Shown one piece after another: positions 39,397 to 49,427 of a DNA stretch of 64,000 nucleotides. Origin of the DNA: Hydrotalea flava. Its GTDB lineage: Bacteria; Bacteroidota; Bacteroidia; Chitinophagales; Chitinophagaceae. The first letter of the stretch is position 1. Every line of letters begins with the position of its first letter. The DNA is taken from the NCBI RefSeq assembly GCF_001623405.1, contig NZ_LUHG01000104.1:29812-93811 (forward strand), given 5' to 3'. The position numbers and the translations under genes were made by a program. The notes beneath the pieces are model-generated. The model made no database searches, was not told the origin of the DNA, and saw only the letters and a list, made by a program, of their open reading frames with translations.

Positions 39397-40962
39397 ATGG
39401 AGATTTCTAACATTAACAGAGATAAAAAAAGAAGAAAAACCACTGCCGATTTAAGCACCATGGTATTTGGCAAAATACCCCCACAGGCCAGAGAATTAGA
39501 AGAAGCAGTGTTGGGTGCCATTATGCTGGAAAAAAGTGCTTTCGACAGTTTAATAGATACCAATCTTAAACCCGAATGTTTTTATGTAGAAGCACATCAA
39601 ATCATTTTTACTGCCATGCAAGATATGCAGCAGCGTGGTGTGCCCATCGATATTTTAACGGTGGTGGAAGAATTGAAAAAGAAAGAACAATTAGAAATAG
39701 TTGGAGGCCCTTATTTCATTACTAAATTAACCAATGCAGTAGTTAGTACAGCGCATATTGACGCCCATGCCCGTATTATTTTGCAAAAATTTATTCAACG
39801 CGAATTAATTAGAATCAGTGGCGAAATTATTGGCGATGCTTATGAAGACAGCACTGATGTATTTGATTTGCTGGATGATAGTGAAACCAAAATGTTTAAC
39901 ATCACCAATAATTACCTCAAAAAGAATTTTGAAGATATTGGTAATGTATTAGCCAAAACCATTAACAGAATTGATGAGCTAAGAACCAGAAAAGAAGATA
40001 TTTCCGGCGTACCCAGCGGCTTTAACTCATTGGATCGCATTACCTACGGTTGGCAATCAACCGATTTAATTATTCTGGCAGCCAGACCATCTGTAGGTAA
40101 AACAGCATTTGCATTAAACCTTGCCCGTAATGCCGCTTTAAACCCCATTAAACCGGTTGGGGTTGGTTTCTTTAGCCTTGAGATGAGTGCTTCGCAATTG
40201 GTACAACGTATTTTAAGTGCTGAAAGTGAAATACCAATTGAAAAAATTTCCAGAGGTAAATTAGAAGACTACGAATACCAGCAATTGCATACCAAAGGTA
40301 TTAAACGATTAGAGAAAGCACCATTGTTTATAGATGATACGGCAGCACTCAATATTTTTGAATTTAGAGCCAAAGCAAGACGATTAGTGAACAAACACAA
40401 TGTAGGTTTAATTATTATTGACTACCTGCAGTTAATGAGCGGTACTGGCGATAGAAATGGGAACCGCGAACAGGAAATCAGCACCATTTCACGCAACTTA
40501 AAAGCATTGGCCAAAGAGCTGGGCATTCCCATTATTGCCCTTTCACAGTTAAGCCGTGCCGTAGAAACCAGAAAAGAAAGCAAAATGCCACAGCTAAGCG
40601 ATTTGAGAGAATCGGGTGCCATTGAGCAAGATGCAGATATGGTAATGTTTATTTACAGACCTGAATATTATGAAATTGGCGCAAACGAAATGGGCGAAAG
40701 CACAAAAGGTGAAACGCATATCAGAATTGCCAAACATAGAAATGGTTCATTAGAAACCATAAAATTAAGAGCCCTGTTGGAAATTCAAAAATTTGAAGAA
40801 GTGGATGAGTCTGGCTTTCAAGGTGGTAACTGGAAACAATTAAAACCTGGTGCTGTTCCTCCACCCGGTAGTGGTAATGATGGCGGTAAATTATATATTC
40901 AAAAAGGTAGTAAAATGAACGGGGGCGATTTTGACGAAGGTTTTGAAGAACCACCTTTCTAA
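39397..40962 (+). CDS. dnaB: Replicative DNA helicase DnaB
   Basis: Hexameric 5'-3' helicase of the replication fork, 521 residues. The N-terminal domain begins VFGKIPPQARELEEAVLGAI. Walker A is ARPSVGKTAFAL (residue about 230), Walker B is GLIIIDYLQLMSG, and the arginine-finger region follows in LSQLSRAVETRKESKMPQLSDLRESGAIEQDADMV across two blocks. No intein interrupts it. The Gly/Pro-rich tail (GAVPPPGSGNDGG) is longer than in E. coli. Confidence 0.97.
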   Translation: MEISNINRDKKRRKTTADLSTMVFGKIPPQARELEEAVLGAIMLEKSAFDSLIDTNLKPECFYVEAHQIIFTAMQDMQQRGVPIDILTVVEELKKKEQLEIVGGPYFITKLTNAVVSTAHIDAHARIILQKFIQRELIRISGEIIGDAYEDSTDVFDLLDDSETKMFNITNNYLKKNFEDIGNVLAKTINRIDELRTRKEDISGVPSGFNSLDRITYGWQSTDLIILAARPSVGKTAFALNLARNAALNPIKPVGVGFFSLEMSASQLVQRILSAESEIPIEKISRGKLEDYEYQQLHTKGIKRLEKAPLFIDDTAALNIFEFRAKARRLVNKHNVGLIIIDYLQLMSGTGDRNGNREQEISTISRNLKALAKELGIPIIALSQLSRAVETRKESKMPQLSDLRESGAIEQDADMVMFIYRPEYYEIGANEMGESTKGETHIRIAKHRNGSLETIKLRALLEIQKFEEVDESGFQGGNWKQLKPGAVPPPGSGNDGGKLYIQKGSKMNGGDFDEGFEEPPF

Positions 40963-40986
40963 TCACACAGCTAAAATTGTTGACAT

Positions 40987-41021
40987 AAAAAAAGAGGCGC
41001 CCCATTTGAAGCGCCTTTTTT
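40987..41021 (+). terminator. Bidirectional terminator between dnaB and a convergent porin gene
   Basis: The stem AGGCGC and GCGCCT is flanked by an A run on the left and a T run on the right, so it can serve dnaB on the plus strand and the outer-membrane barrel gene on the minus strand. Confidence 0.75.
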
Positions 41022-41049
41022 GTATTGACTCAATCCAAAAATTTGTCCT

Positions 41050-41715
41050 TTATTTCCATGGTACCAGATAAGCCACAGTAAAACCAATTACACTATTGGC
41101 AAAGCGGGTGCTTCCTGTTGGGTATATATTGCCAAACCCATTGGTTAAGGTGGCTTTGAACTCAAATTGATGGTATGCCAAACCAACCAACACATCATAC
41201 CCAAAATCAAGCGGCTTTACATAAGTTGTGCCCGATGTATAATAAGGGTTATTAGAGAATTTTACTTTATTATCTACAACAGTAATATTACCTGAAATTT
41301 CTTCATCTGTACCTTTTTCTGTACCTGAAATGCCTACTCCACCATAAAAACCGGCACCAACCAAAGCTTTCAGTGTTTTATTGAGCGGAATACTGTATTG
41401 TAAATTCAATGGAATTTGTATATAACTAAACTTAGAGGTAGTACTGGCACCGGTAGTAGCAAAAACAGTTTTGTCTTTCCTGCCACCTTTTTGAAAGAAG
41501 ATTAAACCCGAGCTGGCAGAGAAATGTTTATTCAATGTTTGTTCAGCAACAATACCAGCCTGAAATGTAGGGATTCGGGAAAGATCAAAATACTGAATAT
41601 CACTTCCTTTATCAATGAATCCACTGGTATTATACCCGGCTTCTACCCCTAATTTTAACTGGGCAAATGATGCGGTTGTACATAGGCAAAAGATAATTAA
41701 CAAGAATTTCCTCAT
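41050..41715 (-). CDS. Outer-membrane beta-barrel protein (porin family)
   Basis: A 221-residue secreted protein. The signal peptide is LLIIFCLCTTASFA, with mature start QLKLGVEAGYNTSGF. Alternating aromatic/hydrophobic strands and glycine-rich turns (LVGAGFYGGVGISG) and a terminal strand ending in AYLVPWK match the OMP_b-brl_2 class, probably eight strands. Function is unknown; such proteins are adhesion or structural barrels rather than true pores. It is convergent with dnaB across a shared terminator. Confidence 0.8.
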   Translation of the reverse strand: MRKFLLIIFCLCTTASFAQLKLGVEAGYNTSGFIDKGSDIQYFDLSRIPTFQAGIVAEQTLNKHFSASSGLIFFQKGGRKDKTVFATTGASTTSKFSYIQIPLNLQYSIPLNKTLKALVGAGFYGGVGISGTEKGTDEEISGNITVVDNKVKFSNNPYYTSGTTYVKPLDFGYDVLVGLAYHQFEFKATLTNGFGNIYPTGSTRFANSVIGFTVAYLVPWK

Positions 41716-41978
41716 AAATTTTTATTTATTAATACAGTGCAAAAGAACACCAAAGGCTGCGAAGTTATGCGTAAAAAAATGTTAACAGTTGCCCATATTT
41801 TCAAATATTAAAAGCAAGAAGTACAACCTTTTTAAAGAAATCTGATTCGCAAAATTGCGTAACCATAAGTGCCAGCGCCTTATTTCATACCAAAAAAATC
41901 ATTGATAAATGGTATTGCCTGCATCGTAAATAACATCTATTTTTATCAAAATTTAATTTTTTCTTCAACCCATATAGC

Positions 41979-42680
41979 ATGGATTTGCCTTATTTCTTTG
42001 AGCAGGTGCTTCCCAACAAGCATCAAACTATCCGCTTAAGTGCAGAAACACATAAACACAGTGCACAGGTACTTCGCATGAAACCAGGTGATGGTTTATT
42101 ACTTACCAATGGCAATGGCTTACTTTGTAAAGCCACTATATCAGAAACCGATAAAAAACAAACACTGGTTACCATTACAGAGCAGGTACAACACCCCCAA
42201 CCTGAAAGAAAAATTTCCATTGGCCTTTCCTTATTAAAAAATGCAGGACGATTTGAATGGTTTTTAGAAAAAGCAACTGAACTGGGAGTTTATGAAATTA
42301 TTCCCCTGCTCTGCAAACGAACCGAAAAACAACATTTTAGATACGAAAGAATGCAACAAATTACCATTGCGGCTATGTTGCAAAGCAAACAAACTCGGCT
42401 GCCTGTTTTACAGCAACCCACTACCGTTTACAGCGTTTTATCACAACAAAAAAATAGTTGCAAACTAATTGCGCATTGCCACGAAGGGCATAAACAAACC
42501 ATCCAAAAATTTCATTCGGAAAAAGAAATATGTATTTTAATTGGCCCCGAAGGCGATTTTACTGAAGAAGAAGTAGCACAAGCCATACAACAGCAATTTA
42601 TACCCATTACTTTAGGTACTACCCGGCTAAGAACCGAAACTGCAGGAATAGTGGCCGCAACATTATCCATTTTGAACTAA
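41979..42680 (+). CDS. rsmE: 16S rRNA m3U1498 methyltransferase RsmE
   Basis: SPOUT-class SAM-dependent enzyme of 233 residues. A PUA-like N-terminal domain (HSAQVLRMKPGDGLLLTNGN) precedes the knotted C-terminal domain. This has ILIGPEGDFTEEEV, PITLGTTRLRTETAGIVAA, and the WFLEKATELGVYEIIPLLC segment. The order and the GPEGDF loop are diagnostic. The start ATG at 41979 fits the N-terminus. The L,D-transpeptidase follows after eight bases. Confidence 0.94.
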   Translation: MDLPYFFEQVLPNKHQTIRLSAETHKHSAQVLRMKPGDGLLLTNGNGLLCKATISETDKKQTLVTITEQVQHPQPERKISIGLSLLKNAGRFEWFLEKATELGVYEIIPLLCKRTEKQHFRYERMQQITIAAMLQSKQTRLPVLQQPTTVYSVLSQQKNSCKLIAHCHEGHKQTIQKFHSEKEICILIGPEGDFTEEEVAQAIQQQFIPITLGTTRLRTETAGIVAATLSILN

Positions 42681-42688
42681 TTGAAATT

Positions 42689-44410
42689 ATGCATAAAATC
42701 TACTCCTTATTTTTATTGAACAAACAGAACTTTCTCAAACTATTGAAACCCTACTGCTTGTTCATCATAAAAAAACCTCAACAAATTTCAAATACAAAAT
42801 TAATCTGCCGGTTAAGCGCTATTGCAGTGCTATTCAGCATTTGTTGCTTCAACACCTCCTGCCATTCAGGCAAAACAAAAGAAGTATTACGCGATACTTC
42901 AATTACCTACCATACTTCGTACAACAATTTGTTTTTCGACAGCATGCACCTGCAGGCTTTTTTAGATACAAATCCTGACTTACAAAAATTTACAACCCAA
43001 TACAACGATTTTTATAAACAAAGAAATTTTGAATATGCCTGGTTCGACAGTACCGGCATGGCAGAGCAGGCTGCTAATTTTATGAACCTGCTGAATAACA
43101 GTATTACCCATTTACAAGACAGTAGTCTATACAATAAAAAACTTGTAACCAGTTATAATGAAATATTACAACACAAAAACAAGGTTTCCAGACAAAATAT
43201 TTTGAATACAGAATTACTGTTAACCGGACAGTTTTTTGCTTATGCTGCACAAACGTACAAAGGCAGCGATATTGATGCAACCACACTTGGATGGTTTATA
43301 CCGAGAAAAAAAGTTAACTTAACTGCTTTGTTAGATTCCACCATTAAATATAAAAATGCAGCACCTTATATTCCGCTGAACAATCAATACAACCAATTAG
43401 AATCATTTTTGGAAAAATATATCAGCTTACAAAAAAACTATCCTACAGATAGCATTCCCTACCCTTCTAAATTATTGAAACTACACCAGGCAAATGAAAT
43501 TATACCAACGATCAAGTACCGCTTGTTTTTACTCGGCGATTTATCTCATAACGATTCTACCAATTTGTTTGACAGCAGCCTGCTGATAGCCGTAAAACAT
43601 TTTCAAAAAAGAATGGGATTGTTAGAAGATGGCGTAATTGGGAAGAACATGATAGAACAATTAAATGTGCCCATTGCCGAACGCATCAGGCAAATTTTGG
43701 TAAACTTAGAACGCATTAGATGGATGCCAGCAAATAGTGACAGTGATTACATTATTGTAAACATTCCCGAATACAAATTGCATGTTTATCATGATGGGAA
43801 AACATTGTTGAACATGAATGTTATTGTAGGAAAAACCACCAACAATACCGTTATTTTTAATGGAAAATTAAAATACATTGTTTTTAGCCCTTATTGGAAT
43901 GTACCACCCAGTATTGTACAAAAAGAAATTTTGCCGGGTATGAAAAAAGATCCCAACTATCTGGCAAAAAACAATATGGAAATAACCGGTACCAGCAATG
44001 GGTTACCCATTGTTCGGCAAAAACCAGGACCCGGAAACTCATTGGGATTGGTGAAGTTTTTATTTCCCAACAACTTCGATATTTATTTACACGATACCCC
44101 CAATCATGAATTATTTGATGCTACTACGCGTACTTTCAGTCATGGTTGTATCCGCATCAGTAACCCTAAAAAATTTGCACAATATTTATTAAGTGCAGAT
44201 ACGGCCAGTGTTTATACGAATAAAATAATTGACAGCCTGATGCATTTAAGCAAGGAAAAATGGGTAAGCCTACCCCAACCGGTACCTGTTTATATTGTTT
44301 ATTTTACTGCCTGGGTAGATGCCGATGGGCAATTAAACTTTAGAAAAGATATTTATGGCCATGATGCCAGAATGAAAGAGAAGCTTTTTATGAAACAGGA
44401 AAAAAAATAA
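42689..44410 (+). CDS. L,D-transpeptidase (YcbB-like, YkuD catalytic domain)
   Basis: Peptidoglycan cross-linking or lipoprotein-linking enzyme of 573 residues. Near residues 45-60 lies a lipobox-like stretch (SICCFNTSCHSG), preceded by an unusually long basic lead (NKQNFLKLLKPYC), so the true start may be a later codon. Domains in order are a scaffold region, PG_binding_1 (the AVKHFQKRMGLLEDGVIGK block) and YkuD (FSPYWNVPPSIV...). The catalytic Cys sits in FSHGCIRISNPKKFA. It follows rsmE by eight bases. Confidence 0.87.
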   Translation: MHKIYSLFLLNKQNFLKLLKPYCLFIIKKPQQISNTKLICRLSAIAVLFSICCFNTSCHSGKTKEVLRDTSITYHTSYNNLFFDSMHLQAFLDTNPDLQKFTTQYNDFYKQRNFEYAWFDSTGMAEQAANFMNLLNNSITHLQDSSLYNKKLVTSYNEILQHKNKVSRQNILNTELLLTGQFFAYAAQTYKGSDIDATTLGWFIPRKKVNLTALLDSTIKYKNAAPYIPLNNQYNQLESFLEKYISLQKNYPTDSIPYPSKLLKLHQANEIIPTIKYRLFLLGDLSHNDSTNLFDSSLLIAVKHFQKRMGLLEDGVIGKNMIEQLNVPIAERIRQILVNLERIRWMPANSDSDYIIVNIPEYKLHVYHDGKTLLNMNVIVGKTTNNTVIFNGKLKYIVFSPYWNVPPSIVQKEILPGMKKDPNYLAKNNMEITGTSNGLPIVRQKPGPGNSLGLVKFLFPNNFDIYLHDTPNHELFDATTRTFSHGCIRISNPKKFAQYLLSADTASVYTNKIIDSLMHLSKEKWVSLPQPVPVYIVYFTAWVDADGQLNFRKDIYGHDARMKEKLFMKQEKK

Positions 44411-44527
44411 AATTTCGGCCTCTTAATTGCTCATTTTTCCTGACACCCAATGCATAAAATGTGCAGTTAATAATAAATTAATGGTTTTGGAATATAAAAA
44501 ACCGTAATTTCAAAAAACTTAATTTTT

Positions 44528-45001
44528 ATGCATTGGAGAAAATTCAACGGCGAAAGCATCCATCTTCCCATCAAAAAAGCAGTAGAAGAAGCTATTAAAA
44601 AAGAAAGAGCAAACGGTACCCACTTAAAAGTATGCATTGGCACCGACAGCCAGGTAAAAGGGGAAGACACAGAGTTTGCAACCGTTATTGTTTTTTTAAG
44701 AGAACACAACGGCGGTTTTATGTACATCCACAATGAAAAAACCAAGCAGAAATTTCACATCAAAGAGCGTATGTTACAGGAAGTAGCGAAAAGCATTGAA
44801 GTAGCTTATGAGCTCTGCGATTTGTTTATTGCCTGGGATGTTGAAATGGAAGTACATGCAGACATTAATACCAATCCGGGTTTTAAAAGTAATGATGCAT
44901 TAAAAGAAGCAATGGGCTACATTTTAGGAATGGGCTTTGCATTCAAAGCCAAACCCGAAGCCTTTGCCAGCAGTTGTTGTGCCGATAAAGTGGTGAATTA
45001 A
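44528..45001 (+). CDS. YkuK family ribonuclease H-like protein (DUF458)
   Basis: A 157-residue cytoplasmic protein with the RNase-H-like start VCIGTDSQVKGEDTEFATVI, and acidic positions later in YELCDLFIAWDVEMEVHADI. These are the conserved carboxylates of the YkuK group. Substrate and physiological role are unknown. The start ATG at 44528 matches homologues. The gene is monocistronic between the L,D-transpeptidase and the convergent engB. Confidence 0.8.
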   Translation: MHWRKFNGESIHLPIKKAVEEAIKKERANGTHLKVCIGTDSQVKGEDTEFATVIVFLREHNGGFMYIHNEKTKQKFHIKERMLQEVAKSIEVAYELCDLFIAWDVEMEVHADINTNPGFKSNDALKEAMGYILGMGFAFKAKPEAFASSCCADKVVN

Positions 45002-45093
45002 TATTTACACTTTACAACCAATTTATTTTTCAGTAACTCAACAAAAGTTGCTGTGGCAAACGCACCGCATTACTTTTCAGCAAACAGTATATT

Positions 45094-45735
45094 TTACCCA
45101 ATCATATCATTCTCTGCAGCTCTTAAATTATTTTGTGCAATAAAGTTGAGCACTTCCTCTCTTCCAGTTTTTTTTTCGGCACTGGTTACAAAAACCTGCG
45201 GCAAAAATTGCCAGGTTAACTTTAAAGTATCTATAAACAATTGCACGTTTCTGGAAACTACACCCGGTTTTTCTTTATCGGCCTTTGTAAAAATGAGGCT
45301 AAAAGGTACTTCCCATTTGTCTAACTGATTCACAAATTCAAGATCATTTTTTTGTGGTGCATGCCTGCTATCTATCAGCACCATTACCTGCAATAAATTA
45401 GGCCTTTTACGCAAATAATTTTCAATCATTTGTTCCCATCTTCTTCTATCGGTTTGTGAGCGTTTGGCATAGCCATAACCCGGCAAATCAACCACATACC
45501 ATTGCTGTTTGTTTTTTTGCTTTGTACTGCTTTCTACTATAAAATGATTAATCAATTGGGTTTTGCCCGGTGTAGCCGATGTTTTAGCTAAGCTTTTTTG
45601 ACCGGTAAGCATATTGATTAAAGAAGATTTACCCACATTACTTCGGCCAATAAATGCATACTCCGGTTTGTCGGCCGGTGGACACTTATCGAATGAAGGA
45701 GAAGAAATAAGATATTTTGCTGTATGAATAATCAT
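45094..45735 (-). CDS. engB: Ribosome biogenesis GTPase YsxC/EngB
   Basis: Essential GTPase in 50S assembly, 213 residues. G1 is GRSNVGKSSLIN, G2 lies around SATPGKT, G3 is VDLPGYGYA, G4 is FTKADKEKPG, and G5-like SAEKKTG follows (VFVTSAEKKTGREE). The length and the single G domain match the family. It is convergent with ykuK-like and upstream of none; the haem-binding gene starts beyond it on the same strand. Confidence 0.94.
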   Translation of the reverse strand: MIIHTAKYLISSPSFDKCPPADKPEYAFIGRSNVGKSSLINMLTGQKSLAKTSATPGKTQLINHFIVESSTKQKNKQQWYVVDLPGYGYAKRSQTDRRRWEQMIENYLRKRPNLLQVMVLIDSRHAPQKNDLEFVNQLDKWEVPFSLIFTKADKEKPGVVSRNVQLFIDTLKLTWQFLPQVFVTSAEKKTGREEVLNFIAQNNLRAAENDMIG

Positions 45736-45811
45736 GCTGCAAAATACAATAAAAAAAGGCCAACAGTTATAAAACTGTAAGTCCGGTTTATGAAGATATG
45801 AAATGGTTGTA

Positions 45812-46315
45812 CTATTTTTTACGTTTGGGCATTACCAAACTATCTGCAGGGTATTGTGCTTTAATAGAATCGCGAACCGCATCAAACCAATTATACAGGG
45901 TTTCTTTTTCAGCATCCGTTAAAATTGCATCGCGATGAATGAGGGTATATGACGCTAAAGGCATATCGCCCTCTTTTATTTGTTCTTTACAATCTTCCAA
46001 TCGTTTATATTGTTTAGCCACTCGCATTGAAGTAAAATCACTGAAATTTAAATGCCGTTTTCCGGATTTTACATGGTCATCTAAAAACCAGGCTACCGGT
46101 TGAATATTGTTATACCAAGGGTAACGGGTATTGTTGGAATGACAATCATAACAAGCCTTTGAAAGAATTGCTTCTACATTTTGTGGAACTGGATAATGCA
46201 ATTTAATATCAGTAGGCAATGTCTCAACTGACTGGTTTTTAGCCGGGCGAATAAATTGGATAATGATAAAAATGCCTAACACAACCAGGATAAACCAAAG
46301 AATAATTTTTTTCAT
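45812..46315 (-). CDS. Haem-binding domain protein (Haem_bd, single CXXCH)
   Basis: Membrane-anchored protein of 167 residues: N-terminal helix (KIILWFILVVLGIFIIIQFI) then a periplasmic domain with a CYDCHSNNTRYPWY haem-attachment motif near residue 56. A further His in DDHVKSGKRHLNFSDF and the later acidic/Leu pattern fit the Haem_bd family common in Bacteroidota. It probably passes electrons in the periplasm, but partners are unknown. It lies alone between engB and gpmI. Confidence 0.87.
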   Translation of the reverse strand: MKKIILWFILVVLGIFIIIQFIRPAKNQSVETLPTDIKLHYPVPQNVEAILSKACYDCHSNNTRYPWYNNIQPVAWFLDDHVKSGKRHLNFSDFTSMRVAKQYKRLEDCKEQIKEGDMPLASYTLIHRDAILTDAEKETLYNWFDAVRDSIKAQYPADSLVMPKRKK

Positions 46316-46410
46316 GTATTTGTAATTTATATATAAATTTTTTATATAATTTAATTATCCCGGCCATTTTATCATTCAATTCATCTTCCTTCAAACAATT
46401 TTTATAAAAC

Positions 46411-46444
46411 AATGCTGCACGCTAAAATCAAAAGGTGCAGCATT
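46411..46444 (-). terminator. Hairpin after gpmI
   Basis: The perfect ten-base inverted repeat AATGCTGCAC and GTGCAGCATT lies downstream of the gpmI stop on the minus strand. The T run after the stem is short and interrupted, so termination is likely but not strong. Confidence 0.6.
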
Positions 46445-46475
46445 ATCATTGCTTTGCTAAAAATAAGTATTCCCT

Positions 46476-47996
46476 TTAATCAATCAAAATATTGCCTGTC
46501 ATTTCTTTGGGAATAGGTAATTGCATCATTTTTAAAATGGTTGGAGCAATATCACCCAACTTACCGGAATGCAAATTTCCATACCAGTTATTATCTATTA
46601 CAAACAGTGGAACCAGATTTAAAGAATGTTGCGTATTCGGCGTTCCATCCTCATTAATCATGTTATCGGCATTACCATGATCGGCGGTAAGAAAAATAAC
46701 ATAATCTTGTTTTAATGCAGCTTCAACTACCCTTTTTACGCAGGCATCCACAGTTTCTACTGCCTTAATTACGGCAGAGAGTACCCCGGTATGTCCCACC
46801 ATATCTGCATTGGCATAATTCAAACAAATAAAATCGGTATCCCCTTTTTCTATTTCAGGAATAAGTTTATCTGTTAATTCAACTGCACTCATTTCGGGTT
46901 TTAAGTCGTAAGTAGCTACCTTGGGAGAGGGTACCATAATACGTGATTCGCCCTCAAAGGGAACTTCCCTTCCCCCACTGAAAAAGAAAGTAACATGCGG
47001 ATATTTTTCAGTTTCAGCAATTCTGATTTGTTTTTTTCCGGCAGCAGCCAATACTTCGCCCAAAGTATTGTTCAGATTATCATTTTCAAAAATAATATGT
47101 ACCTTATGAAAGGTTTTGTCATACTCCGTCATGGTAGTATAATCAATTTTCAAAGCCTGCATGTTAAAGTCAGGATGATCGTTTTGAGTCAATACATCGG
47201 TAATTTCGCGGCATCGATCCGTTCTAAAATTAAAACAGATAGCCACATCGCCCTCCTGAATAGTTGCCACCGGTTTATCATTTTCAAGAATTACCGTGGG
47301 TTTAATAAATTCATCAGTAATATCTGCAGCATAAGATTGTTCGATGGCATGAACCGCACTGTTAGCCGTATTGCCTGTACCCATTACTATGGCATTGTAA
47401 GCTAATTGAATGCGCTCCCAACGTTTATCTCTATCCATGGCATAATACCTTCCGCTAACGGTGGCAATTTTACCTACGCTGGTTGTTAAAAATTGTTGCA
47501 GGTCTTGCATAAAGCCTAAACCGCTTTTCGGATCACAGTCGCGCCCATCGGTAAATGCATGAATATATACTTCTTTTAATCCGTTTTCTTTACAAACATT
47601 GCATATTGCTTTTAAATGATTGATATGGCTATGCACACCGCCATTGCTTACCAAGCCCAGTAAATGCAAGGGTTTATTATCATTTTTAGCTTTTGCAATA
47701 GCTGCCAATAGTTGTTCATTTTTGGCAAATGATCCATCACGTATGGCAACATTAATGCGCTGCAGTTCCTGATAAACAATACGGCCGGCTCCTAAATTAA
47801 GATGCCCTACTTCACTATTACCCATTTGTCCATCTGGCAACCCTACTGCTTCACCACAGGTTACTAAAGTTGTATGCGGATATTGATTGTACAAGGAGGT
47901 TACAAATGGCACATTGGCCTGTTGAATGGCATCGGTATGTTTATTCTTTCCGAGGCCCCATCCATCCATAATAATTAGTATTGCTTTCTTGCTCAT
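46476..47996 (-). CDS. gpmI: 2,3-bisphosphoglycerate-independent phosphoglycerate mutase
   Basis: Glycolytic enzyme interconverting 3- and 2-phosphoglycerate with two Mn ions, 506 residues. Alkaline-phosphatase-superfamily ligands are seen in LIIMDGWGLGKN (Asp), GQMGNSEVGHLNLGAGR (phospho-Ser), RDCDPKSGLGF (binding loop), and LTADHGNADNMI with NTQHSLNLVP late. The start was set at ATG 47996 (MSKKAILII), six codons inside the open frame. A hairpin follows. Confidence 0.96.
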   Translation of the reverse strand: MSKKAILIIMDGWGLGKNKHTDAIQQANVPFVTSLYNQYPHTTLVTCGEAVGLPDGQMGNSEVGHLNLGAGRIVYQELQRINVAIRDGSFAKNEQLLAAIAKAKNDNKPLHLLGLVSNGGVHSHINHLKAICNVCKENGLKEVYIHAFTDGRDCDPKSGLGFMQDLQQFLTTSVGKIATVSGRYYAMDRDKRWERIQLAYNAIVMGTGNTANSAVHAIEQSYAADITDEFIKPTVILENDKPVATIQEGDVAICFNFRTDRCREITDVLTQNDHPDFNMQALKIDYTTMTEYDKTFHKVHIIFENDNLNNTLGEVLAAAGKKQIRIAETEKYPHVTFFFSGGREVPFEGESRIMVPSPKVATYDLKPEMSAVELTDKLIPEIEKGDTDFICLNYANADMVGHTGVLSAVIKAVETVDACVKRVVEAALKQDYVIFLTADHGNADNMINEDGTPNTQHSLNLVPLFVIDNNWYGNLHSGKLGDIAPTILKMMQLPIPKEMTGNILID

Positions 47997-48108
47997 AGCT
48001 ACAAAGGTACTCAATTTGTTATTTCACCTTCCTACCCCTAACTTTAACTTTCGTTAAACATTTTATTTGGCATGTTTTTAGTGTAGGTTATATTATAAAT
48101 TCAGCGTT

Positions 48109-48489
48109 ATGAAAAAACTGTTATTGTTAATGGGTTTAGGAGTGGTTATGGCTTCTTTTACCTTTCAGAGTGATGTATCGGAAATTGTGAACGCCCTGAA
48201 GAGTGCCAATGCAGAAAGTGTATCCGGTTATTTTGACAGTTATATAGATTTAACCCTACCCGGTAAAGAAGAAGTTAAAAACATAGGGAAAAATCAGGCA
48301 GGGATTGCATTAAGAACATTTTTTAATGATGCCGGCATTCATGGTTTTGAACTCACTTCACAACGAGAAGCCGGTACCACTATGTACATGGCCGGAAAAT
48401 TAAATGGGAAAAACAGGGGATATAATATTACACTGTTATTAAGAAACAAAGATGGGCATCACCAAATTATATCCGTCCGAATAAATTAA
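48109..48489 (+). CDS. DUF4783 domain-containing secreted protein
   Basis: A 126-residue protein with an N-terminal leader (KLLLLMGLGVVMASFTF). It has the SNTF2-like pattern of DUF4783: VSEIVNALKSANAESVSGYF and FDSYIDLTLPGKEE, then YNITLLLRNKDGHHQIISV. It is probably periplasmic. Function is unknown in all Bacteroidota homologues I can recall. A terminator ends its transcript 24 bases after the stop; nadC follows. Confidence 0.85.
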   Translation: MKKLLLLMGLGVVMASFTFQSDVSEIVNALKSANAESVSGYFDSYIDLTLPGKEEVKNIGKNQAGIALRTFFNDAGIHGFELTSQREAGTTMYMAGKLNGKNRGYNITLLLRNKDGHHQIISVRIN

Positions 48490-48512
48490 AGCTTTTCTAA
48501 ACCCATTCATAT

Positions 48513-48544
48513 AAAGCTCTCTTAATTTTCGAGGGCTTTTTTTA
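48513..48544 (+). terminator. Intrinsic terminator after the DUF4783 gene
   Basis: The stem AAAGCTCTC and GAGGGCTTT, with a T run, follows the DUF4783 stop on the plus strand and precedes nadC by about 22 bases. Confidence 0.75.
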
Positions 48545-48566
48545 TGAAACGTACTATATTGCCAAC

Positions 48567-49427
48567 ATGATAAATTTTGAAGAAAAATTAAACCATTTGA
48601 TAATAGAAGCATTAAAAGAAGATATTGGTGATGGAGATCATACAACACTTTCGTGTATTGCAAAAGATGCTAAGGGAAAAGCCGTTTTAAAAATTAAGGA
48701 AGCAGGTATTTTAGCCGGGGTGGCAGTAGCACAAAAAATTTTTCATTTTGTTGAACCTGAAGCCGAATTTGAAATTTTTAAAGAAGATGGCGCCGCTATG
48801 CTACCCGGTGATAAAGCTTTTGAAGTAACCGCATCAGTACACACTATTTTATCCTGCGAAAGATTGGTTTTGAATTGTATGCAACGGATGAGTGGAATTG
48901 CTACACTTACACATGCATTTGCAGAAAAAATAAAGCACTATCGTACGCAATTATTAGATACAAGAAAAACCACACCCAATTTCAGATTATTGGAAAAAGA
49001 AGCAGTGCGTATTGGTGGCGGTACCAACCACCGGTTTGGGTTATTTGATATGCTGATGTTGAAAGACAATCATATTGATTATGCCGGAGGAATTGAAAAT
49101 GCTATTCACCGCTCGTGGCAATATGTACAGCAACACCATCTTAATTTAAAAATTGAAATTGAAGCCCGAAATATAACCGATGTTACAACCATTTGCAAAG
49201 TAGGGAAAGGTAAAATATTCAGAATTTTATTAGATAATTTTACACCTGCTCAAATTACTGAGGCCTTACAAATTATTCAGCAGCAATTTGAAACTGAAGC
49301 CAGTGGTGGTATTCATTTAGAGAATATCGAAAGCTATGCTGCTACAGGCGTGGATTATATTAGCGCAGGCGGATTAATTCACCAGGCTAAAAGTGTGGAT
49401 TTAAGTTTAAAAGCAATGTTGTTATGA
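48567..49427 (+). CDS. nadC: Nicotinate-nucleotide diphosphorylase (QPRTase)
   Basis: Last step of de novo NAD synthesis shared by bacteria: quinolinate plus PRPP gives nicotinate mononucleotide. The protein has 286 residues. Diagnostic sites are LDTRKTTPNFRLLEKEAVRI and GGGTNHRFGLFDMLMLKDNH, then IEIEARNITDV and the C-terminal GVDYISAGGLIHQAKSVDLS. Its stop overlaps the start of the SUI1 gene by four bases (ATGA), a translational coupling signal. nadA and nadB are not in the window. Confidence 0.95.
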   Translation: MINFEEKLNHLIIEALKEDIGDGDHTTLSCIAKDAKGKAVLKIKEAGILAGVAVAQKIFHFVEPEAEFEIFKEDGAAMLPGDKAFEVTASVHTILSCERLVLNCMQRMSGIATLTHAFAEKIKHYRTQLLDTRKTTPNFRLLEKEAVRIGGGTNHRFGLFDMLMLKDNHIDYAGGIENAIHRSWQYVQQHHLNLKIEIEARNITDVTTICKVGKGKIFRILLDNFTPAQITEALQIIQQQFETEASGGIHLENIESYAATGVDYISAGGLIHQAKSVDLSLKAMLL